9,330 bases of DNA from Candidatus Cloacimonadota bacterium (GTDB taxonomy: Bacteria > Cloacimonadota > Cloacimonadia > Cloacimonadales > TCS61), in NCBI GenBank assembly GCA_011372345.1, contig DRTC01000531.1, positions 1-9,330 of the forward strand. The letters are read 5' to 3'. The position numbers were made by a program, and so were the translations under genes. Positions 1-5,597 of this stretch are shown piece after piece (positions within the stretch are counted from its first letter, which is position 1; every line of letters begins with the position of its first letter). The notes below the pieces were generated by a model. That model saw nothing but the letters and a program-made list of their open reading frames with translations, searched no databases and was not told the DNA's origin.

Positions 1-2
1 AT

Positions 3-206
3 CCTGCCTGGAATGATAATGATGACTGGTCTGATCAAACTTTAGATGAATTCACTAAAGGTAGAGGATATCTCAATGCTGGTTTTGCTATCCATTTCAC
101 CGATTATCTTTCCGTAAATATCTCCTTTTATGACCTTCTGGAAAATCGATCTAAAACGAATGGCAGCGACAGAACCTTGACTCTTTTTTATAATATGACA
201 TTTTAA
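3..206 (+). CDS. C-terminal end of a probable outer-membrane beta-barrel protein (5' end outside window)
   Basis: An open frame enters from the left edge and ends at TAA 204-206, giving the last 67 residues. It is frame 3; the other two forward frames stop within the first 45 bases. The tail shows alternating polar and hydrophobic residues, as in GYLNAGFAIHF, YLSVNISFYDLL and RTLTLFYNMTF, with a short polar turn (ENRSKTNGSDR) between the last two strands. It ends in phenylalanine. A closing amphipathic strand with a terminal aromatic residue is the known recognition signal for BAM-dependent outer-membrane barrels. I infer a membrane barrel; the family and substrate cannot be told from this fragment. 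The downstream TPR lipoprotein could be a partner, but 309 bases of palindrome-rich DNA separate them, so a shared transcript is not certain. A secreted beta-sandwich protein is the main alternative. Confidence 0.65.
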   Translation, partial: PAWNDNDDWSDQTLDEFTKGRGYLNAGFAIHFTDYLSVNISFYDLLENRSKTNGSDRTLTLFYNMTF

Positions 207-234
207 AATTTTGAAAACATATTAAGCAAGACTT

Positions 235-275
235 GACTCGCAATGAACGAAGAGAATGTGAGTCGAGAATTGCGA
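235..275. repeat. Interleaved imperfect inverted repeats (GACTC and TCGCAAT arms)
   Basis: GACTC at 235-239 pairs with GAGTC at 260-264. TCGCAAT at 238-244 pairs with ATTGCGA at 269-275. The two pairings overlap, so they are alternatives or form a pseudoknot-like arrangement if transcribed. They lie directly upstream of the stronger hairpin at 296-323, which uses the same GACTC core. Confidence 0.5.
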
Positions 276-295
276 CCAAGCTATGACAGATTGTT

Positions 296-323
296 CTCGA
301 CTCGTACTTCGTCACGAGTCGAG
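296..323. repeat. Perfect 10-bp hairpin with 8-base loop
   Basis: CTCGACTCGT (296-305) is followed by loop ACTTCGTC (306-313) and the exact complement ACGAGTCGAG (314-323). The stem is GC-rich for this DNA and reuses the GACTC core seen at 235-239 and 260-264. Another GAGTC (321-325) overlaps its end. No T-run follows (the next bases are TCCAGTCCAA), so it is not a typical intrinsic terminator. It could be part of an interspersed repeat or a protein-binding palindrome. Confidence 0.75.
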
Positions 324-416
324 TCCAGTCCAATCTGAAGGCAAGACCTTACGAACTGTGTTCGGCTTTTGACGGATGGTTGAGGAAGGAGTTAAAATTC
401 TGAAACATTTTCAAAT

Positions 417-459
417 ATGCCAACAGGATCAGCCTTCCGTAATGATCGGTGTTTGGCAT
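417..459. repeat. Nested hairpin upstream of the TPR lipoprotein gene
   Basis: An outer 7-bp arm, ATGCCAA (417-423) with TTGGCAT (453-459), encloses an inner 5-bp arm, GATCA (427-431) with TGATC (443-447). The inner loop is GCCTTCCGTAA. Both arms are perfect. The element ends four bases before a second hairpin (463-496). The ATG at 417 is part of the stem and is not a likely start codon. Confidence 0.6.
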
Positions 460-462
460 TTC

Positions 463-496
463 AACCATGGCGAAGGTTAAAACCATTCGCAAGGTT
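463..496. repeat. Long imperfect hairpin just before the TPR gene ribosome site
   Basis: The pairing runs from outside in: AACC (463-466) with GGTT (493-496), GCGAA (470-474) with TTCGC (486-490), and GGTT (475-478) with AACC (481-484). The loop is AA (479-480) and small bulges lie between the paired blocks. It can also be read as two 16-base near-copies that both start AACC and end GGTT. It lies 6 bases before the AGGA ribosome site at 503-506, close enough for folding of the transcript to affect translation of the downstream lipoprotein. That effect is inference. Confidence 0.6.
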
Positions 497-515
497 TTAC
501 TTAGGAATATACTTA

Positions 516-2447
516 ATGAATAACATCATCAAGTTCTCTTTATTGATCATCCTGGTAGCAGGATGTGCTTCTATTTCAAATAAAGAAAAAATACAGAAGA
601 TCGATTATGTACATGCACCGGATATGTTTTCCTCTGGAACATATTTTTCCCTGGCAGAAGCTGCCTTCCAGCAGAACGATTATGAATCGGCATATCTTCT
701 CTATAAAAAGGCAGACGAAGCTAATCCCGATAATATTTATGTAAAAGAAAAAATGATCGAGCTTCTCGGAGTTTTATCATTTTTCAATCCGGAATATACT
801 AAAGAAATTATCGAACTCGGAGAAGATTATTATGCTCGTGATCTTTATTCTGCTCAAATATTGATAAATCTGGCGGAATCATACAATCAACAACAAAAAT
901 TAGAGAAATCTGATAAATTTTTCCAATTAGCGATCGAGACCAAACCAACAATGCAGTATTATTTAGCGTATTATCTTTTCAGGAATGAACATTATCCTCC
1001 GGCTGATACGACTCTTCTGGCAAAGGCTCTGGAACTTCCCTGGAAAAACAGGGAAACTATCCTGGCAATTGCGGAAAGTTATAAAGAGCCAAATCCGAGC
1101 AGAGCAAAGGAAATATTTGAGAAAGCTTATCAAAAATGGGATGATGAAATAACTCTGAAATCGCTTATTACTTTTTATGAACAAGAAAAAAATGATGAAA
1201 AGGTCATGGAAATATTACAGAGAAGGATTGACGATAACAAGAAACTCGCAGATCCTTTCAAGACCTTTCTTATGGCAAAATATTTTTTATTGGAGAAATA
1301 TCAGAAAATTGTTGATAACAGCAAAACATGTTTTGAAGTAAATAGCGAGGAAGTTTTACGATACCTCTTCTTCTCTGCTATTGATCTGGAAATGTATGAA
1401 CTGGCAGTAACTGCAGGAATTGCCATAGAAGATACTAAAGCAATGAGGGAGGAGTTCAAATCCTTTTTCCATGCTTATTTCGGAGATGTTTATTTTCAGT
1501 TAAATCGAGATGATCAGGCTGTTGAATATTTCATCAAATCCAATGACATCAGACTTCTCCTGAATTTCTTCCAAGTTTATACTTTGCAATTTGATCCTGA
1601 AAAAAAAGAGAGATTGATCAATATCCTTCATAAATTCAGAGAAAATAATGAAAATAAAGAAATCGCTGATTTCCTCCTTGGATATTCCTTTGTTTTATTA
1701 GATGAACCGGAAGAAGCGGAAATGTACCTCGATAAACTCACCATTGATTTTTTAAAAGAAAATGATCTGCTTGTTACTACTGCTATTGCTTATCTGACAA
1801 ATTCCCAAAATATACAGAAAGCAAGAGAACTTATTTATCAACAGCATAATCAAAATGTTTCTGCAAATGAAATTATCGGAATGTATTTTTATAATACCAA
1901 CAACGATTCTCTTGCTTATGAATATTTTAACAAAGAGATCGAGGAAAATCCAAAACCCAAAGCAAATGTTTACATTTTTACATCTATGCTTTTAGAGAAA
2001 ATGGATGATATTGAGAAAGCGATTTCAATATTAGATAAAGCAGTTGAAATCTATTCTGAAAATGCAGATGTTCTGAATTCTCTCGGTTATATAATTGCTA
2101 ATCACGAGATAAAAGAGAAATTCGAATATGCGGAAAGTCTTTTGACAAAAGCACTGGAACTACAACCGGAAAGTTCAATGATCTGGGATAGTTTTGGCTG
2201 GTTACATTTCAAAATGGGAAATTTCAGAGATGCGATCAAAGCGATGGAACTTCCTCTGAAAGAAGGGATAATTCATAGTGAAATCGCTTATCATCTCGGT
2301 GAGATCTATTTCAAATTAGATCAACCGAAGCTTTCGGAGAAATTTTTCAGACTGGCAATAAATCTCGATAATGATGATAGTTCTGTTGAGCTTTCTAAAA
2401 AACAGTTAAAAAATGAACTGGGAATTGTTTTGAATGAGAAAGAGTAG
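516..2447 (+). CDS. Large TPR-repeat lipoprotein
   Basis: This is a 643-residue protein starting MNNIIKFSLLIILVAGC. A short charged start, a hydrophobic run and the lipobox LVAGC with Cys17 show a lipoprotein signal. The residue after Cys is Ala, so outer-membrane sorting is more likely than inner-membrane retention. The rest is helical tetratricopeptide-like repeats. Clear examples are near residues 43-72, 115-145, about 485-515, 520-550, 555-585 and 588-620. The pair NSLGY...A (about 520) and DSFGW (about 558) is typical of the C-terminal TPR block of many Gram-negative TPR proteins. ATG 516 was chosen over the in-frame ATG at 417 because it has AGGA at 503-506 and begins the signal peptide directly; the extra 33 residues would come from hairpin DNA. 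TPR proteins are scaffolds for protein contacts. A periplasm-facing role in envelope assembly or export is inferred, with no specific partner shown. Confidence 0.85.
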   Translation: MNNIIKFSLLIILVAGCASISNKEKIQKIDYVHAPDMFSSGTYFSLAEAAFQQNDYESAYLLYKKADEANPDNIYVKEKMIELLGVLSFFNPEYTKEIIELGEDYYARDLYSAQILINLAESYNQQQKLEKSDKFFQLAIETKPTMQYYLAYYLFRNEHYPPADTTLLAKALELPWKNRETILAIAESYKEPNPSRAKEIFEKAYQKWDDEITLKSLITFYEQEKNDEKVMEILQRRIDDNKKLADPFKTFLMAKYFLLEKYQKIVDNSKTCFEVNSEEVLRYLFFSAIDLEMYELAVTAGIAIEDTKAMREEFKSFFHAYFGDVYFQLNRDDQAVEYFIKSNDIRLLLNFFQVYTLQFDPEKKERLINILHKFRENNENKEIADFLLGYSFVLLDEPEEAEMYLDKLTIDFLKENDLLVTTAIAYLTNSQNIQKARELIYQQHNQNVSANEIIGMYFYNTNNDSLAYEYFNKEIEENPKPKANVYIFTSMLLEKMDDIEKAISILDKAVEIYSENADVLNSLGYIIANHEIKEKFEYAESLLTKALELQPESSMIWDSFGWLHFKMGNFRDAIKAMELPLKEGIIHSEIAYHLGEIYFKLDQPKLSEKFFRLAINLDNDDSSVELSKKQLKNELGIVLNEKE

Positions 2448-2493
2448 TTCGGAACTTGTTCCGAAACCATTTAAACCTGAGAAAGGAGTATTC

Positions 2494-2676
2494 ATGAAAT
2501 TTGTATTCAATAAAAGAAATAAGATATTACTGATTTTAGCGATTGTTATGCTGATCATCGGTTATATTGTCATGGGAACAGGTGACAAAACAATATCTCC
2601 CGTAATTTTGATCATTGCTTATGTAGTTCTCATTCCGGCAGCGATCATGACCGGTGTTTCTAAAGAAGATGAGTAA
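2494..2676 (+). CDS. Small two-helix membrane protein, DUF3098-like
   Basis: This is a 60-residue protein. A basic start (MKFVFNKRNK) is followed by a first transmembrane helix at about 11-28 ending in GYIVMGTG, a short polar loop (DKTIS), and a second helix at about 36-53. The tail KEDE is acidic. The layout 'F-N-K-R-N at the start, helix, G-Y/F-x-x-M, S-P-V, helix' resembles the DUF3098 family of small membrane proteins known from Bacteroidota and relatives. Its biochemical role is not established. ATG 2494 has a strong AAGGAG at 2483-2488. The earlier in-frame ATG at 2434 would overlap the TPR gene and add 20 non-hydrophobic residues, so it is rejected. It lies 46 bases after the TPR gene and is probably on the same transcript. 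The family assignment is from pattern memory and is moderately sure. Confidence 0.65.
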   Translation: MKFVFNKRNKILLILAIVMLIIGYIVMGTGDKTISPVILIIAYVVLIPAAIMTGVSKEDE

Positions 2677-2805
2677 ACTGCTTTTGTTTAAAAATGCTAA
2701 TCATAAAATCGGAGAAATTTCATAAATAAGAAACTGTTTTTCAAAAAAATAAAGTCCTAAAATTTTTCAGATTTGAATCGCAAAGAAAAATAATTGGAGG
2801 ATCAA

Positions 2806-3033
2806 ATGGAAGCGATCAGAAAAATTACAACCGTAAAGAATGGTATTATCTCTTTTAATGATTTGAATAAATTCAACAGCCAGGAAGTTGAAGTAATAAT
2901 TTTTCCACTATTTTATGACAAATTAAAAAGAAATGAATCTCAAAAGAAAAAATTCTTAAAATTCAATGGCATATTCGCATCACAGCATAAAGATACATCA
3001 ACTAAAGTAGATGAGTTGATTTATGGAAAGTAA
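2806..3033 (+). CDS. Probable antitoxin of a PIN-domain toxin-antitoxin pair
   Basis: This is a 75-residue protein starting MEAIRKITTVKNGIISF. The N-terminal half (about residues 3-35: 'I-R-K-I-T-T-V-K-N-G', then 'Q-E-V-E-V-I-I-F-P-L') has the beta-rich pattern of a small antitoxin DNA-binding or dimer domain, related in style to VapB/AbrB-like and DUF2281-like antitoxins. The C-terminal part is basic, then polar (KKKFLKFNG, ending VDELIYGK), as expected for a toxin-wrapping tail. ATG 2806 is preceded by GGAGG at 2796-2800. A TTG at 2794 in the same frame would lie upstream of that site and is rejected. The gene's end overlaps the PIN gene start by 11 bases, typical of antitoxin-toxin coupling. 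Autoregulation is expected from the family but not shown. I cannot name the exact antitoxin family. Confidence 0.75.
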   Translation: MEAIRKITTVKNGIISFNDLNKFNSQEVEVIIFPLFYDKLKRNESQKKKFLKFNGIFASQHKDTSTKVDELIYGK

Positions 3034-3430
3034 TCTACTATTTATCGATACAAGTGCTTTCTATGCTTTTCTCGATCATAGTGATGAGAAACATCAGGAA
3101 ATTGCTGATATTTTCGAAAAACGAACAGAATATTTTGTGACATCGAATTATATTTTAGATGAGTTAATTACTCTTCTTCGTGTTCGTAAAATTTCACTGG
3201 TAAAGATTAAACCTTTTATCGAAGCATTGTGGAATAATGAAATTTGTAAAATAATTAGAATTACCGAAGAAATCGATTTCGAAGCCTGGTCAATGATGAA
3301 AAATTATGAAGAACATTTATTCAGCTTTACCGATTGTACTTCTTTTATAATAATGAAAAATTATAATATGAAAAAAGTGTGCACCTTGGATAAACATTTT
3401 CTAATTGCCGGTTTTGAAGTTGTCAGTTAA
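3023..3430 (+). CDS. PIN-domain toxin (VapC-like ribonuclease)
   Basis: This 135-residue protein has the usual length for a single PIN domain. The acidic residues that bind the metal are in place: Asp9 in FIDTSAFYAFLD, Glu47 in ILDELITLL, Asp104 in FSFTDCTSFIIM and Asp123 in CTLDKHF. PIN toxins of this kind are Mg/Mn-dependent endoribonucleases that cut tRNA or rRNA when freed from the antitoxin. The 'D-E-L-I-T-L-L-R' and 'F-T-D-C-x-S' forms fit the sub-group often annotated as 'type II toxin-antitoxin system VapC / nucleic acid-binding protein with PIN domain'. ATG 3023 lies inside the antitoxin gene's last codons and has no clear ribosome site of its own, so translational coupling is likely. 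All four key residues are intact, so it looks functional. The RNA target cannot be told. Confidence 0.85.
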   Translation: MESNLLFIDTSAFYAFLDHSDEKHQEIADIFEKRTEYFVTSNYILDELITLLRVRKISLVKIKPFIEALWNNEICKIIRITEEIDFEAWSMMKNYEEHLFSFTDCTSFIIMKNYNMKKVCTLDKHFLIAGFEVVS

Positions 3431-3504
3431 ATGAATTTTCAATAATAATTGCTCTTAATTTCAATTAATCTTAAATCAAGTTTCGCAGTTATTAAAAAGG
3501 TCTT

Positions 3505-3807
3505 ATGTCCAGAAAAATGAATTTGAATATGAATCACAAATATCATCTAACTAATAATACACGAGAAATTTATACCTTTTTTACAATTATTGATTTATCG
3601 AGTCTAAAAAATTACATAAAAACCATTGAAATGGTTAGGGATAATGTTTTTACTATTCTCATCACCACAATGAATTGTGGTGTTATTCTGATTAAATTTA
3701 ATAGGAACTGTATTCTTTTTTTTCAGAACAACACCCTGATTTATCAGGGTGAAAGAACGATTGAATATGATGAACAGAACCGTTTAACGGTTTACATTCT
3801 TCTGTGA
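3505..3807 (+). CDS. Doubtful 100-residue reading frame overlapping a hairpin cassette
   Basis: The open frame starts at ATG 3505 with AAAGG at 3496-3500 and ends at TGA 3805-3807. I do not recognise the product. It begins MSRKMNLNMNHKYHLTNN, has a loosely hydrophobic middle (NVFTILITTMNCGVILIKF) and ends GERTIEYDEQNRLTVYILL. No signal peptide, catalytic motif or known domain is visible. Four perfect hairpins (3621-3792) lie inside it and encode 'TIEMV', 'TTMNCG', 'TLIYQG' and 'NRLTV'. Such dense palindromes are unusual in coding DNA, so the frame may be a chance opening across a structured repeat or RNA. It may also be a gene remnant invaded by palindromes, or a real short protein with constrained codons. 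The ribosome site is the main argument for coding; the lack of any recognisable fold argues against. Confidence 0.3.
   Translation: MSRKMNLNMNHKYHLTNNTREIYTFFTIIDLSSLKNYIKTIEMVRDNVFTILITTMNCGVILIKFNRNCILFFQNNTLIYQGERTIEYDEQNRLTVYILL
3621..3792. repeat. Four perfect hairpins in a symmetric A-B-B-A arrangement
   Basis: Hairpin 1 is AACCAT, loop TGAA, ATGGTT (3621-3636). Hairpin 2 is CACCACAA, loop TGAA, TTGTGGTG (3663-3682). Hairpin 3 is CACCCTGA, loop TTTA, TCAGGGTG (3732-3751). Hairpin 4 is AACCGTT, T, AACGGTT (3778-3792). The spacers are 26, 49 and 26 bases. The outer pair share AACC...GGTT stems and the inner pair share CACC...GGTG stems. The middle spacer holds a further 12-base palindrome, ATTAAATTTAAT (3691-3702), and a T-rich run. 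All stems are exact. The layout resembles REP/BIME-type elements or a structured RNA, but no tyrosine-type transposase is visible nearby. Its function is unknown. Confidence 0.7.
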
Positions 3808-3838
3808 AACTTGAGTAATCTTAATTTGAAATAATTTT

Positions 3839-4732
3839 ATGTCTAACAACAACCAATATCTCTCCGAAGAATTTTTAGCGACCATCGATAAATTCAATCT
3901 GCGTGCTCGTTTGATTGTCGAAGGTTTTATTATTGGTCTGCATAAATCACCTTATCACGGATTCAGCGTGGAGTTTTCCGATCATCGCCAGTATAATCCA
4001 GGTGATGCAATTCGGAAAATCGATTGGAAGGTATATGCCAAAACTAATCGTTATTATATCAAAAGGTATGAAGAAGAAACAAATCTGAAAGCTTATATAA
4101 TTGTTGATCACAGCAATTCTATGGGATATGCTTCGGAAAAAATATCAAAGCTTGAATATGCCAAAGCATTTGCTTCTGCTTTGTCTTATTTAATGATCTC
4201 GCAACAAGATGCTGTCGGACTTCTGACTTACACCAACAAAATTACCAGCTATATTCCACCGCGTTCGATGAAAACTTATCTGAACATTATTTTTAAAGAA
4301 CTAATCAATCTGGAAGCAAAAGAACAAACTCAAACTGCTGATGTTCTGCATTCTCTTGCTGACCGGATCAGGAAAAGAGGTTTGATCATCCTCATTTCCG
4401 ATATGATAGATGATCCTGATAAAATCCTGCAGGGATTACAGCATTTCCGACATCAAAAGCATGAGGTTATCCTTTTTCATATCCAGGATAAACAGGAACT
4501 GGATTTTAATTTTAAGAAAGAAACGGAATTCATCGATGCTGAAACAAATGAAAAGATCACTGTTAATCCCTGGCAGATCAGGAAAGATTATTATAATGCT
4601 TACCAGAAAAATGTGACTTATCTTAAAACAAAATGTCACGAATCTTTTATCGAATATAATCCGATCACAACAGATACACCTTTTGAGCAGAACTTGCTGC
4701 AGTATTTGATCAAACGTTCAAAATTGATGTAA
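3839..4732 (+). CDS. DUF58 domain protein with von Willebrand A-type fold
   Basis: This is a 297-residue soluble protein. Residues about 21-83 carry the DUF58 signature: LRARLIVEGF, then LHKSPYHGFSVEF, then H-R-Q-Y-N-P-G-D (49-56) and I-D-W-K (61-64), followed by YEEETNL. The A-type metal site is visible as D90-x-S92-x-S94 (DHSNSM), a candidate Thr166 (QTADVL) and Asp188 in LIILISDMIDD. DUF58 proteins are usually paired with a MoxR AAA+ ATPase and often with BatA/BatB membrane proteins; they are thought to work in chaperone-like envelope or stress functions. Here neither neighbour is MoxR, so the partner must be elsewhere or the cluster has been broken. There is no transmembrane segment, which fits the short cytoplasmic form. 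No clear ribosome site precedes ATG 3839, but the N-terminus matches the family's usual start. Confidence 0.9.
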   Translation: MSNNNQYLSEEFLATIDKFNLRARLIVEGFIIGLHKSPYHGFSVEFSDHRQYNPGDAIRKIDWKVYAKTNRYYIKRYEEETNLKAYIIVDHSNSMGYASEKISKLEYAKAFASALSYLMISQQDAVGLLTYTNKITSYIPPRSMKTYLNIIFKELINLEAKEQTQTADVLHSLADRIRKRGLIILISDMIDDPDKILQGLQHFRHQKHEVILFHIQDKQELDFNFKKETEFIDAETNEKITVNPWQIRKDYYNAYQKNVTYLKTKCHESFIEYNPITTDTPFEQNLLQYLIKRSKLM

Positions 4733-4751
4733 TGCATGAATTTGAAAAATC

Positions 4752-5426
4752 ATGAAGAAAATTCTAATCTTAAATTTGCTTTTACTTTTAGTTTTGTCCT
4801 GTTCACCGAATAAAACAAACGAGTTTCTAAATAAAAACAACTATAAAAAAATCGATCTTATCCAAAATGCTGAATTTGAGAAAAAGATTTACTGGGATCT
4901 CGAACTTGCTACTGTTTTCTTCAATTATGAAGATATTACAGATTTTATCCAAAACAAAATCGAAACTTTAGAACTAAAATACGAAACATCAGAAAAACTC
5001 AATGATTTTCAAAAATGTTTAGAACACCTGGAAGCTCTTTTTCTGCTCTCGAACCGGGTAGATTATTTTTTTTTGGATGTAGAACTTCTTGCTCCTAAAA
5101 TCTTTAATTTATTTGAATCCGGAAATGTTAAGATTTTGGATAAAGGAACAAATAGATTTCAAAAAGAACTGCTTTTCTTCGATGAAAAAGAAGAATTTGA
5201 AATGCCGAATATTCCAAATAGAGACAATATATTTCTGCAGACTCATCGTTTAGTGATTTCACATACTTATCGTTATTATTGCCTTTCTGACGGAAAAATA
5301 TTTTTTTCAACTCGTGATTATTTTAGATTTCCATATTTATATGATCCTAAAATCTATCCTGAGGTTTATGATTATCCTGATATTTTTGAAATAAATGCTA
5401 AATTTAATAAAATTTCTAAACAATAA
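4752..5426 (+). CDS. Unrecognised lipoprotein
   Basis: This is a 224-residue protein with a clear lipoprotein signal: MKKI, a leucine-rich core, then the lipobox LVLSC with Cys17. After the lipobox come Ser and Pro, so there is no Asp retention signal, and outer-membrane sorting is likely. The mature part is rich in Phe, Tyr, Lys, Asn and Glu. Residues about 40-110 look helical (AEFEKKIYWDLELATVFF, then KLNDFQKCLEHLEALFLL). The C-terminal third is aromatic and probably beta-rich (RYYCLSDGKIFFSTRDYF). No catalytic motif or known domain is recognised. It starts 19 bases after the DUF58 gene and may share its transcript, although no ribosome site is obvious. A role linked to the DUF58 protein is possible only by position. 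Confidence 0.75.
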   Translation: MKKILILNLLLLLVLSCSPNKTNEFLNKNNYKKIDLIQNAEFEKKIYWDLELATVFFNYEDITDFIQNKIETLELKYETSEKLNDFQKCLEHLEALFLLSNRVDYFFLDVELLAPKIFNLFESGNVKILDKGTNRFQKELLFFDEKEEFEMPNIPNRDNIFLQTHRLVISHTYRYYCLSDGKIFFSTRDYFRFPYLYDPKIYPEVYDYPDIFEINAKFNKISKQ

Positions 5427-5597
5427 TGAGATTTATAAAGAGTCTCAAATAATCTTAAATAGAATATTTTGATAAATATCACAGAATAATTTTTATGCAT
5501 ATTCGTAACAATTAATGAATAAGCACGACACAAAACATTTAACTTGACTAATAATATCAGAAAAAACATTTGAAAAGTAAATTTAGATGGAGGTTAT

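Larger units (their letters stand above)
207..515. other. Palindrome-rich intergenic region, no gene
   Basis: This 309-base stretch lies between the barrel fragment and the TPR lipoprotein. I see no credible gene in it. The part from about 231 to 496 has visibly more G and C than the flanking genes and holds several inverted repeats, listed separately. There are five GACTC/GAGTC cores between 235 and 325. A small hairpin sits at 352-364 (CGAAC, loop TGT, GTTCG). Two adjacent hairpins at 417-459 and 463-496 end just before the ribosome site of the next gene. The overall look is a composite interspersed repeat or a structured transcript leader. No run of T follows a hairpin closely enough to call a classical terminator for the barrel gene. 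Confidence 0.6.

Noticed and set aside
417..515. 33-residue N-terminal extension of the TPR protein from the ATG at 417
   Set aside because: The ATG is in a hairpin arm, the extension is encoded by inverted repeats, and the lipoprotein signal with AGGA upstream begins at 516.
2434..2493. Earlier start for the small membrane protein, overlapping the TPR gene
   Set aside because: A strong AAGGAG precedes ATG 2494; the extra 20 residues are polar and unlike the family.
2794..2805. TTG start for the first antitoxin
   Set aside because: The GGAGG ribosome site (2796-2800) lies inside the extension and points to ATG 2806.
3621..3792. CRISPR-like array
   Set aside because: The hairpins have different stem sequences and unequal centre spacing; there is no constant repeat with unique spacers and no cas gene.
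5427..5447. TGAGA/TCTCA hairpin after the 224-residue lipoprotein as a terminator
   Set aside because: The stem is only 5 bp with an 11-base loop and no T-run follows; it is too weak to call.
5544..5549. TTGACT as a -35 box before the acyl-CoA dehydrogenase
   Set aside because: No acceptable -10 hexamer lies 16-18 bases downstream, and promoter consensus for this lineage is uncertain.
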